This document shows, piece by piece, positions 1 to 7,204 of a DNA stretch of 12,178 nt. The stretch comes from UMGS1958 sp045542415 (GTDB taxonomy: Bacteria; Bacillota; Clostridia; UBA1381), in contig JAZQKZ010000064.1 in assembly GCA_045542415.1 (NCBI GenBank), positions 1 through 12,178 of the forward strand. The letters run 5' to 3'. Every line of letters begins with the position of its first letter. The first letter of the stretch is position 1. The position numbers and the translations under genes were made by a program. Below the pieces are notes generated by a model. That model searched no databases, was not told where the DNA came from, and worked only from the letters and a program-made list of their open reading frames with translations.

Positions 1-546
1 AGAAAAGCCAGCAAAAGAATGCCGTTAAAGAGGGGACGCCCCTCCCTCTTTAAAATCTCCCGCTGCGCTTTACCAAAAGATTCAATCAATTAAAACGAGG
101 CTAAACCATTTGCTGACGTAGGTACTCTTTTGAATTAAAAGACAAAGCTTACTTAAAAAAACAAGCAAATTTCCACCGACACATTTCAATTGCAGCCATT
201 GGCTGCCGAGATGCTTGATAAGGGGGATTTTTAAGGAGGAAAGTTACGCTACGCCTACGAAGCTACGCTTCTAAGGCTACAACACTTTGTGTTGTTCGCT
301 TTAACAGCATTCTTTTGGTTCGTTTTCTGTTGTTGCGGTATGGTTGCATAGCCGAGCAGTGTAGCGAAGCGAAACGACCAGGCACAAGAAAAAGTACCGG
401 GGTATTACCGAAATAACAATAACCGCAAAATGTCAAGGGGCAGAGCCCCATTATGTCGTATCGATAAGTGCAAACCAATACACCGATAAACCATAATTTA
501 TCTTACAATACACCATCGCAGATAAATACCCAAGCCGGGGGAAGCA
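1..546. other. Gene-poor, palindrome-rich intergenic stretch
   Basis: I see no convincing protein-coding gene here. The only open frame of note (minus strand, 263-478) has no ribosome-binding site and a Cys/Arg-rich composition unlike the neighbouring genes. The stretch contains many short inverted repeats: 25-53 (TTAAAGAGGGG paired with CCCCT and CTCTTTAA, imperfect), 193-207 (GCAGCCA/TGGCTGC), GAAGC/GCTTC near 260-272, ACAACAC/GTGTTGT near 279-295, and GGGGC/GCCCC near 435-447. Such density is typical of dispersed non-coding repeats or structured RNA. The left edge may include the tail of a unit outside the window. Confidence 0.5.
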
Positions 547-575
547 TCAAAAAAGAGAGCCTTGCGGCTCTCTTT
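547..575 (-). terminator. Rho-independent terminator of the secreted protein/peptide unit
   Basis: A perfect 10-bp stem, AAAGAGAGCC (552-561) with GGCTCTCTTT (566-575), has a TTGC loop on the plus strand. Read on the minus strand it is followed by a run of T, so it ends transcription arriving from the 57-residue peptide gene 34 nt upstream. The other strand also gives a T-rich flank, so it may work in both directions. Confidence 0.85.
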
Positions 576-608
576 ATCTTTGTTGGGGTTATTAAATCAA
601 AGTTTGAA

Positions 609-782
609 TTATAAAGTGATCTCAAATGTACCAGCTGTAATGCCTGCACTCTGTAATGCAGCCTTAGCAGCCTCTACTGCATCTTCCTTAGCCGGCTCTA
701 CCGGAGTATCACCTGATGTTGTGATGATGTTGATAAAATCAAACTTCTCTACTTTTAAACTCGGAGTTTCAAATCTTTTCAT
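609..782 (-). CDS. Small 57-residue protein of unknown function downstream of a secreted protein gene
   Basis: This short gene encodes 57 residues beginning MKRFETPSLKVEKFDF and ending in a leucine followed by TAA. The start is fixed by an AGGAGG at 793-798, 10 nt upstream. The nearer ATG at 787-789 reads only five more codons before a stop. The N-terminus has the pattern ETP-x-L-x-V-x-x-F, then an IITTSG motif at residues 19-24. The C-terminal half is acidic and alanine-rich, probably helical (residues 29-46). It has no signal peptide and no membrane segment. It lies 21 nt after the stop of the large secreted protein and just before a strong terminator, so the two are very likely cotranscribed. 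From memory, similar short proteins with a K-x-E-x-P start and an ITTSG-like motif occur in gut Clostridia, but I know of no function. A leaderless secreted peptide, a modified-peptide precursor or a partner of the secreted protein are all open possibilities. Confidence 0.8.
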   Translation of the reverse strand: MKRFETPSLKVEKFDFINIITTSGDTPVEPAKEDAVEAAKAALQSAGITAGTFEITL

Positions 783-803
783 TTTTCATATACCTCCTAT
801 TAA

Positions 804-2537
804 TTACTGAGCAACAGCAGTTAAAGCGTCTGCTGTAACGATTGAGTTTACTACGATACCGTAAACAACCTGACCGCCTGTAACGATTGTGATACCGTCC
901 TCTGCTGTCTTTGTAACTGAAGCTGAACCATCAGCCATAGCAACTGTTACTGACTCATATGTTGTATCTTCCGGAACGTCGAATGTAGCTGTTAAAGCTG
1001 TAGCCTCGCCCTCATAAGCGTCGCCTGTGAAGTCTGCTACCCATGCGATTGTACCGTCGATTGATGTCGGCTCCGGTGTGTACTCGCCTGTCTTGTAAAC
1101 AAGAACTGTATCAATTGCATCATATGTACCTGAAGCACCTGCATTCCATACTAACGGAGCAGCCTCTGTTACTGTAACATTTTCAACTGTTGTTGTTGTC
1201 CATGCACCGCTTGCTGATTCAGCTGTCATTATTAATGTGTCACCAACTGTAAGTGTTGCTCCACGTCCCTTCTTGCTATATCTAACAAGTACTGTATATA
1301 CACCCGGCTCTAAGTCAACTGATGATGTATATGCTGCATTATCAAGAGCGCTACCATTTGAGCATCTTACGTTAGCAAAGTTAGCAGTTGAACCATCAAG
1401 CTCATCATATACTGCAACATCCTCATATTTCTTTGTATATGTTACTTCGATTGTTGTATCAGCTGTCGGGTTTGAAACTGTTGTACCATAATATGTTCCG
1501 CCATATACAGTAGCCTCATAGCCTACGCCATCCTCAACGATATACATCGGCCATACAACATCCTTGCTATCACCCTCAAGAATTGTCTCTGTCTTGATTT
1601 CCTTTGTAACATCACCTACAGCATTAACTGTGATAGTGTATGAATTAGCCTCTCTTAAATCAACGTTTAATACGTTCTCGCCCTTAACGAGTGTCATTGT
1701 AAGAGTAGCATCATCAGCTGCGAAATACTTCACGCCGTCAGCTGTTGTAACTACGTTATCAGCTGTTACATCAGTATCTACCATGCCTGTGCCTGTAGCT
1801 GTGCTTACAGTTTCGCCATTGTAAATATAGTTAATTGTATAATCAACCGGAGTAGCTGCTGCAACCTCTGTTGTTGTCATCAAATAGTTAGAAACGTATG
1901 TTCCTCTGCCGTAGTCCTGGCCACCTGAAACGCTTAACTTAACATCCTTAATGCCGCCGCCTACGAATGCGTACGATGCACCGTCTATTGTTAATAAGTT
2001 TCCGCTATCAGTGAATGTTACTTCAAATGAAACAGAAGTTGTTGTTGCCTTTGCCATATGTGAATTTAAGCTTGCAGTTGCAGTTGTTGTCGCTGAATCA
2101 GCATATGTAAGAGTACTCGGATATGCCCATCCGCCGTTGCCCTCTGAAATACTGAACAATAAATTGCCTGCTGCATCATAATATGACATTATATAGTTTG
2201 TTACTGCCTGTCCCTTATCCTTTATTGAATAAAGGTTGTATGATACGTTTACCTTATGTGTTGCATCGCCCACTACCTCTGTAAATGTTACAAAGTCCTT
2301 GTTCTCATAGTTGTTTGCAGTACTGTTGTTGTTTGTAAGAATCACACCACTACCTGCTGTAACTAAGCCGGCTACATCTGCACCCCATGTGTACGCATCT
2401 GTATCAGTCAAAGCTGTTGAATCTGTCAAAGCGTTTGATAATACAGTTGTCACATCACCCTCAGCTGCGAAAGCTACAAGTGATGAAACTGACATTGCTA
2501 ATGCTGCAATAGCACTAACTAATCTTTTCATTTTCAT
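804..2537 (-). CDS. Large secreted multi-domain beta-rich surface protein
   Basis: 577 residues, with a start set by GGAGG at 2546-2550, 8 nt before the ATG. Residues 1-25 form a classic Sec signal peptide (MKMKR, then a hydrophobic stretch ending AFAA). The mature protein is rich in Thr, Ala, Val, Gly and Asp, with almost no Cys, as is usual for extracellular beta proteins of Clostridia. Domain guesses from pattern: residues 45-225 resemble a lectin- or LamG-like beta sandwich. Residues 231-296 (YTINYIYNGETV start) and 299-372 resemble MucBP or Ig-like repeats. Residues 375-483 resemble a carbohydrate-binding sandwich (LEPGVYTVLVRY; IDTVLVYK near the end). Residues 493-577 form a final small beta domain. 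I see no LPXTG, SLH or catalytic motif, so attachment to the wall is unknown and it may be released. A role in polysaccharide or mucin binding is inference only. The unit has its own promoter and a long leader. Confidence 0.85.
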   Translation of the reverse strand: MKMKRLVSAIAALAMSVSSLVAFAAEGDVTTVLSNALTDSTALTDTDAYTWGADVAGLVTAGSGVILTNNNSTANNYENKDFVTFTEVVGDATHKVNVSYNLYSIKDKGQAVTNYIMSYYDAAGNLLFSISEGNGGWAYPSTLTYADSATTTATASLNSHMAKATTTSVSFEVTFTDSGNLLTIDGASYAFVGGGIKDVKLSVSGGQDYGRGTYVSNYLMTTTEVAAATPVDYTINYIYNGETVSTATGTGMVDTDVTADNVVTTADGVKYFAADDATLTMTLVKGENVLNVDLREANSYTITVNAVGDVTKEIKTETILEGDSKDVVWPMYIVEDGVGYEATVYGGTYYGTTVSNPTADTTIEVTYTKKYEDVAVYDELDGSTANFANVRCSNGSALDNAAYTSSVDLEPGVYTVLVRYSKKGRGATLTVGDTLIMTAESASGAWTTTTVENVTVTEAAPLVWNAGASGTYDAIDTVLVYKTGEYTPEPTSIDGTIAWVADFTGDAYEGEATALTATFDVPEDTTYESVTVAMADGSASVTKTAEDGITIVTGGQVVYGIVVNSIVTADALTAVAQ

Positions 2538-2557
2538 GAAAAATCCCTCCTTAAAAA

Positions 2558-2575
2558 TTTTTTTAGCTAAAAAAA
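2558..2575. repeat. Perfect 18-nt palindrome in the leader of the secreted protein gene
   Basis: Seven T, AGCT, then seven A form an uninterrupted palindrome that ends about 20 nt upstream of the ATG at 2537 and just before the GGAGG. It could be an operator or a weak RNA hairpin near the ribosome-binding site. No function is shown. Confidence 0.5.
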
Positions 2576-2688
2576 GGTTTAATTTTCTGAATTATCTTTT
2601 CTTAATATAAAGGCAAAAAAAGAACACCCTCCCCAACTAATCGGATATTCACATGATGCCGTTTATAAGATTAAATAATTCTACAATA

Positions 2689-2717
2689 ATAATACCACAA
2701 TTTATCATTATTTTCAA
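2689..2717 (-). promoter_or_regulatory. Sigma-A-type promoter for the secreted protein gene
   Basis: On the minus strand, TTGAAA (2712-2717) and TATTAT (2689-2694) are separated by exactly 17 bp, with an extended -10 TGTGG directly before the -10 box. The expected transcript start near 2682 leaves a leader of about 145 nt before the ATG at 2537. This is long enough for RNA-level control, although I recognise no riboswitch class in it. Confidence 0.75.
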
Positions 2718-2864
2718 GGGATATTTTGTCGGTTAAGGCTGATTATGATTTTTTTTGTTAATTTGAACAAAAACCGTGTTGCATTTTTGTTACATTGGAC
2801 GTGTTTTTTGGGAATTGTGCTGAAATTGTGGTGTAGTGGTATAAATGATAATTTATCAAACTAC
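2718..2864. other. AT-rich divergent intergenic region without a recognised gene
   Basis: This is the central part of the 392-nt gap between the divergent secreted-protein gene and hisH. It is AT-rich with several A and T tracts, as expected upstream of strong promoters. I find no open frame with a ribosome-binding site, no tRNA and no riboswitch pattern. Confidence 0.5.
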
Positions 2865-2893
2865 TTGAAAAAAAACTCATATTATGGTACAAT
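2865..2893 (+). promoter_or_regulatory. Sigma-A-type promoter for the hisH-hisF operon
   Basis: TTGAAA (2865-2870), a 17-bp spacer and TACAAT (2888-2893), with an extended -10 TGG right before the -10 box. The predicted start near 2900 gives a leader of about 30 nt, so there is no room for a T-box or attenuator. Confidence 0.78.
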
Positions 2894-2929
2894 AAGCTAT
2901 ATTAATAAATTTCAAAAGGAATGATAGTA

Positions 2930-3535
2930 ATGATAGCAATTATAGATTACGGTGCGGGAAATTTGCACAGCGTTAAAAACGCTCTTGACTTCATCGGTGC
3001 TGAGAGTGTGATAAGCTCCGATGCACAGACTATATTAAACGCTGATGCGGTTATTCTTCCCGGTGTGGGTGCGTTTGGCGACTGTATGGCAAGTCTTGAA
3101 AAAATGAATCTTACCGAAACTGTGAAAAAGGCGGCTGCAAGCGGTAAACCGTTTATGGGTATCTGCCTGGGCTTACAGCTTATGTTTGAGGAAAGCGAGG
3201 AGTCGCCCGGTGTTAAGGGACTTGGCATTTTTAAGGGGAAAATCGTAAGAATACCCGACAGAGGCTTAAAGATTCCGCATATGGGCTGGAACAGTATTTC
3301 CCTTGCAAAGGAAAGTAAAATATTAACGGACGATACATTCGTTTATTTCGTACACTCCTATTACCTTGAAACGGAGGATACTGAGCTTGTTAGTGCTTAC
3401 ACCGAATACGGTGAAAGGCTTGCAATCGCAGTGGAGAGGGGGAATGTGCTTGCTACGCAGTTCCACCCCGAAAAAAGCGGCGATGCCGGTATGGAGATTT
3501 TAAGAAGATTTGCGGCAATGGGAGGTATGGAATAA
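2930..3535 (+). CDS. hisH: Imidazole glycerol phosphate synthase, glutaminase subunit HisH
   Basis: A class I glutamine amidotransferase of 201 residues, the usual length. It hydrolyses glutamine and passes ammonia to HisF, which makes imidazole glycerol phosphate and AICAR in histidine synthesis. The N-terminus (IAIIDYGAGNLHSV) and PGVGAFGDCM are HisH hallmarks. The catalytic triad is visible: Cys79 in GICLGLQ, His179 and Glu181 in QFHPEKSG. I chose the ATG at 2930, which gives a 9-nt spacing from AAAGGA (2915-2920). The in-frame ATG at 2921 touches that site and is unlikely to be used. The stop overlaps the hisF start by one base (TAATG), so the pair is translationally coupled. The rest of a histidine operon is not nearby. 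Cytoplasmic. Confidence 0.97.
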   Translation: MIAIIDYGAGNLHSVKNALDFIGAESVISSDAQTILNADAVILPGVGAFGDCMASLEKMNLTETVKKAAASGKPFMGICLGLQLMFEESEESPGVKGLGIFKGKIVRIPDRGLKIPHMGWNSISLAKESKILTDDTFVYFVHSYYLETEDTELVSAYTEYGERLAIAVERGNVLATQFHPEKSGDAGMEILRRFAAMGGME

Positions 3536-4296
3536 TGTATGCAAAGAGAATTATCCCCTGTCTTGACGTTAAAAACGGCAGGGTTGTAAAGGGTGTAAAC
3601 TTCGTTAACCTCATTGACGCAGGTGATCCGGTCGAGTGTGCGAGGGTATATGACAGGGCAGGAGCGGACGAGCTTGTGTTTCTGGATATAACTGCTTCGT
3701 CCGATGCGAGAAATACTGTGGTTGATATGGTTAATGCGGTTGCAAGAAACGTGTTTATCCCGTTCACCGTAGGCGGCGGTGTGAGAACCGTTGAGGATTT
3801 TCGTACAATATTAAATGCAGGAGCCGATAAGGTTTCAATAAACAGCTCCGCAATAAAAAATCCCTCACTCATAAGTGAGGCGGCAAAGAAGTTCGGAAGC
3901 CAGTGTGTGGTTGTTGCAATTGATGCAAAGCGTCGTGAGGACAACAGCGGCTGGGATGTGTATTTAAACGGCGGAAGAGTAAATACCGGCATTGATGCGG
4001 TAGAATGGGCGAAAAAAGCGGAGGAGCTTGGTGCCGGTGAGATACTTTTAACAAGCATGGACTGTGACGGAACCAAGGCAGGCTATGACATAGAGCTTAC
4101 AAGGATTATAAGCGAGAATGCAAATATTCCCGTTATCGCTTCGGGCGGTGCCGGAAAAATGGAGCATTTTCTCGATGCGTTCCGTGATGCAAAGGCGGAT
4201 GCGGTGCTTGCGGCGAGTCTGTTCCATTTCAAGGAAATAGAAATTATGGAATTGAAAAAATATTTGAAAGAAAACGGAGAATCTGTAAGAATATAA
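3535..4296 (+). CDS. hisF: Imidazole glycerol phosphate synthase, cyclase subunit HisF
   Basis: A 253-residue TIM barrel, full length for HisF. With HisH it converts PRFAR and ammonia into imidazole glycerol phosphate and AICAR. The two catalytic acids are present: Asp11 in IIPCLDVKNGRVVKG and Asp130 in VVVAIDAK. Phosphate-binding loops are seen as VGGGVRT (79-85) and ASGGAG near residue 202. The N-terminal motif is that of true histidine-pathway HisF rather than the LPS-amidation homologues. It starts on the last base of the hisH stop codon. The downstream membrane gene follows after 12 nt, so it probably shares the transcript. Confidence 0.97.
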   Translation: MYAKRIIPCLDVKNGRVVKGVNFVNLIDAGDPVECARVYDRAGADELVFLDITASSDARNTVVDMVNAVARNVFIPFTVGGGVRTVEDFRTILNAGADKVSINSSAIKNPSLISEAAKKFGSQCVVVAIDAKRREDNSGWDVYLNGGRVNTGIDAVEWAKKAEELGAGEILLTSMDCDGTKAGYDIELTRIISENANIPVIASGGAGKMEHFLDAFRDAKADAVLAASLFHFKEIEIMELKKYLKENGESVRI

Positions 4297-4308
4297 AGAG
4301 GTAGAATT

Positions 4309-4719
4309 ATGGCGAAAAAATTAATGAAAGAGAAAAAAGGACCGATAGCAACGGGTAAATTCTCGGTTGAGGAGTCGAAAACATATATTGTTGCGGCGAT
4401 TGTCTGCTTCCATATCATACCGCTGTTTTTCGTATTCATGGGAGAAATGGGACAGCAGATTCTGATATCGGTGTTTATTGCAACAATAAATCCGCTGATT
4501 GTATTTTCTATATGCTGCTTCAGAGCGTGTCGGCTCGGATTTTCGTTTAAATTTCCGCTGATAATGGCACTGCTTGGCGGACTGTCTATAGGAATGTATT
4601 ACAATTATCTTGCGGAAGCGGTTCTGACGGCTTCGGTACTGTTCTTTGCAGTATATCTCATACTTGCATTTGCATCCGAGCTGTTGGGCGGATTCTTAAA
4701 AAAGGTTATCGGAGGTTGA
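4309..4719 (+). CDS. Small four-helix membrane protein of unknown function
   Basis: 136 residues with a basic cytoplasmic N-terminus (MAKKLMKEKKG) and four predicted membrane helices at about 25-45, 50-71, 82-98 and 104-124, then a short basic tail. I recognise no family and see no catalytic motif. AAGAGG at 4296-4301 lies 7 nt before the ATG. The gene sits 12 nt after hisF and 1 nt before the next gene, whose GGAGG lies inside its last codons. It is therefore the third gene of the his operon by arrangement. A link to histidine synthesis is not implied by the sequence; the pairing with the YcxB-like protein is the stronger clue. Confidence 0.85.
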   Translation: MAKKLMKEKKGPIATGKFSVEESKTYIVAAIVCFHIIPLFFVFMGEMGQQILISVFIATINPLIVFSICCFRACRLGFSFKFPLIMALLGGLSIGMYYNYLAEAVLTASVLFFAVYLILAFASELLGGFLKKVIGG

Positions 4720-4720
4720 T

Positions 4721-5224
4721 ATGTCAAAGAGACTTATGGGCGGAAGAACGACAACCTCTCCAAAGCTCTACAAGGAGCTTTACCGTACCTATTACCGTGA
4801 AAACTGGAAAATTGCAAGAATTGTGCTTACAATACTGAGTATTCCGTGCTTTTTCCTTGCACTGTATTTCTACAGTGTGGGGCAGAATAATATTAACATG
4901 GTAATTACGCTTTGGGCAGGTCTGCTATTTATAATATATCCGAGAAATGCGTACAGACGTGCATATATGCGTGTTCAGAATGATAAGGTGTCAGTTCACT
5001 TCACTTTCTATGAGGACGAAATGAAAGAGAAATCAGACGGTAAGGCGAATATTCACAGCTATGACAGCATACGCTGTGTAATAGACGCACCCGGATATTT
5101 CTACTTTTTTCATACCAAGACTGATGTAAGCGTACTGGAGAAGTCGGGAATAATTGACGGTACTCCGGAGGAGCTGGCACAGCTGCTGAAAAATAAGGTA
5201 AAGAAATATAAGGTTGAAAAATAG
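4721..5224 (+). CDS. YcxB-like membrane protein
   Basis: 167 residues: a cytoplasmic N-terminal segment (1-31), two membrane helices (about 32-53 and 58-75), and a soluble C-terminal domain. That domain (about 90-165) has the YcxB-type pattern of FYEDEMKEKSDG, a SYDSI turn, a YFYFF strand and a final helix ending in Lys-rich residues. YcxB-like proteins are widespread in Firmicutes, and their biochemical role is unknown. The GGAGG (4711-4715) lies in the tail of the preceding gene, 5 nt from this ATG, so the two are cotranslated. No clear terminator follows before the next promoter at 5289. Confidence 0.82.
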   Translation: MSKRLMGGRTTTSPKLYKELYRTYYRENWKIARIVLTILSIPCFFLALYFYSVGQNNINMVITLWAGLLFIIYPRNAYRRAYMRVQNDKVSVHFTFYEDEMKEKSDGKANIHSYDSIRCVIDAPGYFYFFHTKTDVSVLEKSGIIDGTPEELAQLLKNKVKKYKVEK

Positions 5225-5288
5225 TGTATTTTGAATCTGAATACTAAAGTGCATAAAAATATCTTTGGTTTTTTGTTACATATATGTA

Positions 5289-5317
5289 TTGAAAAAAATG
5301 CGGCAGTATGGTAAAAT
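5289..5317 (+). promoter_or_regulatory. Sigma-A-type promoter for the secreted stalk-domain protein
   Basis: TTGAAA (5289-5294), 17 bp, TAAAAT (5312-5317), with TATGG directly before the -10 box (extended -10). The start near 5324 gives a leader of about 64 nt that includes a short GGGG-ACT-CCCC hairpin around 5329-5339. Confidence 0.78.
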
Positions 5318-5387
5318 ATTACTATATAGGGGACTCCCCGAACGTGACAACACGGTGATTAACTACAATACAAAAGGAGAGAAAATC

Positions 5388-6398
5388 ATGAAAAAAAGAA
5401 TAGTATCACTTTTTATCACATTAACAATGCTTGTATCGATGGTCGTATCGGCAAGTGCAAAGATAGGAGATGTTATCGGAGTAGCACTTAATACGGATAT
5501 TGTTGCATACATAAACAATTATGCAATTCCGTCATATGCAGTGAACGGTACATCATGCGTTGTGGCTGAGGATTTACGCAATTTCGGCTTTGACGTAATA
5601 TGGGATAATGCAACAAGAAGTCTTTCAATCACAAGAAATACACAGACATCTGTAAGCGAGATGAACGTGTCAAAGACAGCTGCTCCGTCAACTAAGTTTG
5701 CGGATATTCTTGAAACAGATATCGTTGTTTATGCAGGTGGTCTGAAAATTACATCATATGCAATGAACGGCTACACAATGATTCCGCTTGAAGAGCTTAC
5801 AATGCTTGGCGAGTGCTATTGGGTAGCAGAGGAGAGAGCGCTCAAGTTATGGGTTGACGGCGTGGGTATCAGACAGGTGAAGCAGCCGGTAAGTGCATAT
5901 GTTGACCAGAGCTCTGTATATGTAGCACCGAGCACATCATACACAGCACCGAGCACATCATCATCATATTCAACACCGTTTGATACATTTAAGAATGCTA
6001 TAATTTCAAAGGGTACATGGTCATCAAAGTACGGAAATTATTCTATTTATGAATATTCATCAGACGGTCAGGGAATCCTTACAACATATAAGCCGGAGGA
6101 TGATTCAATCTCAATGCTGTATTCATCAGCAGACGGTAACTGTTCGGTAATGCTTCAGTTTGAGCATTATGAAAATCCGGTAGCTTTGTTAACAATGGAA
6201 ATTTCCTACGGAGAGGTTTCATTATACGGAGAGTATCCTGCTTCAACAAAGCGTTTCTCGGTATTGATGGACGATGGCTTCGGTCCGACTCAGGCATCAG
6301 CAATAAAGCTTATCAACAACACAGCAAAGCTCTTTGACCTGTATGTTGGACAGTATGCTCCGGGATTAACAATGTATCAGTTGGGCGTTTCGTATTAA
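5388..6398 (+). CDS. Secreted protein with two copper-amine-oxidase-N-like repeats
   Basis: 336 residues from the ATG at 5388, which has AGGAGA at 5375-5380 with 7-nt spacing. The frame stays open upstream to 5265, but that region contains the promoter, so the longer start is rejected. Residues 1-24 are a Sec signal peptide (MKKRIVSLF, hydrophobic core, SASA). Two copies of a stalk-type repeat follow. Residues 35-83 have TDIVAYINNYAIPSYAV, then VVAEDLRNFGFDVIWD and a final ITR. Residues 109-157 have TDIVVYAGGLKITSYAM, then PLEELTMLG and LKLWVD. This matches the copper amine oxidase N-terminal family, common in Firmicutes surface proteins and not itself copper-binding. A Ser/Thr-rich linker (171-197, with repeated APSTS) leads to a C-terminal beta-rich domain (198-336) that I do not recognise. 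Likely an extracellular or wall-associated adhesin or scaffold. Confidence 0.87.
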   Translation: MKKRIVSLFITLTMLVSMVVSASAKIGDVIGVALNTDIVAYINNYAIPSYAVNGTSCVVAEDLRNFGFDVIWDNATRSLSITRNTQTSVSEMNVSKTAAPSTKFADILETDIVVYAGGLKITSYAMNGYTMIPLEELTMLGECYWVAEERALKLWVDGVGIRQVKQPVSAYVDQSSVYVAPSTSYTAPSTSSSYSTPFDTFKNAIISKGTWSSKYGNYSIYEYSSDGQGILTTYKPEDDSISMLYSSADGNCSVMLQFEHYENPVALLTMEISYGEVSLYGEYPASTKRFSVLMDDGFGPTQASAIKLINNTAKLFDLYVGQYAPGLTMYQLGVSY

Positions 6399-6410
6399 TT
6401 TGATTTATGC

Positions 6411-6440
6411 AAAGCACAGGTGTTATGCCTGTGCTTTTTT
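6411..6440 (+). terminator. Rho-independent terminator of the secreted stalk-domain gene
   Basis: AAAGCACAGG (6411-6420) pairs with CCTGTGCTTT (6428-6437) across a 7-nt loop, followed by more T. It starts 12 nt after the stop codon at 6396-6398. Confidence 0.9.
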
Positions 6441-6449
6441 ATGCAAAGT

Positions 6450-6487
6450 AAAAGGCACAGACATCCTTGCCCATGCCTGTGCCTTTT
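6450..6487 (-). terminator. Rho-independent terminator of the HAD phosphatase gene
   Basis: An 11-bp perfect stem, AAAAGGCACAG (6450-6460) with CTGTGCCTTTT (6477-6487), and a 16-nt loop. It lies just after the end of the minus-strand HAD gene. Its right arm (ATGCCTGTGC, then T-rich) is nearly the same as that of the neighbouring plus-strand terminator. Confidence 0.8.
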
Positions 6488-6493
6488 GTATGC

Positions 6494-7126
6494 TTACAGC
6501 AACTCGTCCCACCCCGTAATATAGCGGTCAGAGAGCTGTTTAAGCCGTTGTGTTTCCTGTGCGTTTGAATTGTCATAAACCGCACATGTTTTAAAGCCTG
6601 CGTTTTTGGCAGTGTTTATGCCCTGCACTATATCCTCATATACAGTACAGTCGCAGGGGGATATACCAATCCGCTTTGCGGCGAGGTAGTAGATATCGGG
6701 ATGTCCCTTATTGACACCCACCTCGCTTGAAAATGCGTATTCGTCTATGTAATCTATAATACCGAGACGTGCAAATGCACTTTTGCACATTCCCTCGTAT
6801 CCGGATGTGGCAACTGCAATTTTCACACCGGAGTCGTGGAGCTTTTTTATATATTTATCGGCTCCCGGCTTGAGCATTATATTTTCGGCGTATTCCACCT
6901 CCATCAGGCGGCGAAATTCCTCGTATATTTCATCCGGTGTCATGCCGAGACCGTATTCCTCGTTTATCATCGGCAGGCTTTCGTCAAGGGTCATTTCCTT
7001 GATTTTTGCCGATGTTTCGTCGGTAAGTGTAATCGAATGTAGTGCAAAAAAGCTTTTCAGCACGTCATGCCATACTCCCATAGAGTCAAGTATTGTTCCG
7101 TCAACGTCAAAAATCGCGCCTCTCAT
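6494..7126 (-). CDS. HAD-superfamily phosphatase, beta-phosphoglucomutase-like
   Basis: 210 residues, usual for the single-cap HAD group (pgmB, phosphatase or haloacid dehalogenase types). Motif I is FDVDGT with nucleophile Asp7 and acid/base Asp9. A helical cap spans about 15-80. Motif II is ATSG (Thr107/Ser108). Motif III is Lys140 in NKGHPD. Motif IV is the acidic pair Glu164-Asp165 in VYEDIVQGI. All catalytic residues are present, so it should be an active cytoplasmic phosphotransferase, probably on a sugar phosphate or nucleotide. The exact substrate cannot be read from sequence. The start ATG at 7126 follows AGAGGTGA (7131-7138). The gene is single, between its own promoter and terminator, and divergent from the pyrophosphatase gene. 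Confidence 0.9.
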   Translation of the reverse strand: MRGAIFDVDGTILDSMGVWHDVLKSFFALHSITLTDETSAKIKEMTLDESLPMINEEYGLGMTPDEIYEEFRRLMEVEYAENIMLKPGADKYIKKLHDSGVKIAVATSGYEGMCKSAFARLGIIDYIDEYAFSSEVGVNKGHPDIYYLAAKRIGISPCDCTVYEDIVQGINTAKNAGFKTCAVYDNSNAQETQRLKQLSDRYITGWDELL

Positions 7127-7144
7127 TGGATCACCTCTCTGATA

Positions 7145-7173
7145 AGTATAGCATATCTGACGTGTTTTTGCAA
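7145..7173 (-). promoter_or_regulatory. Sigma-A-type promoter for the HAD phosphatase gene
   Basis: On the minus strand, TTGCAA (7168-7173), 17 bp, TATACT (7145-7150), with TATGC before the -10 box. The expected start near 7138 makes the leader only about 12 nt and places the ribosome-binding site at its very 5' end. Confidence 0.65.
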
Positions 7174-7204
7174 GCAGAAGAAAAAATTATTTACAATTTA
7201 GCTA

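Noticed and set aside
263..478. 71-codon open frame on the minus strand in the left intergenic stretch
   Set aside because: No ribosome-binding site, unusual Cys/Arg/Tyr-rich composition and many small palindromes inside it. It looks like non-coding repeat sequence.
3535..4296. HisF/HisH homologues of surface-polysaccharide amidation (WbpG/H-type)
   Set aside because: The HisF N-terminus (CLDVKNGRVVKG) and both catalytic Asp residues are those of true histidine-pathway enzymes, and no sugar-modifying genes are nearby.
5265..5387. Longer N-terminus for the stalk-domain protein
   Set aside because: The extension would be translated across the -35/-10 promoter and would bury the signal peptide 41 residues inside. 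The ATG at 5388 has a proper AGGAGA.
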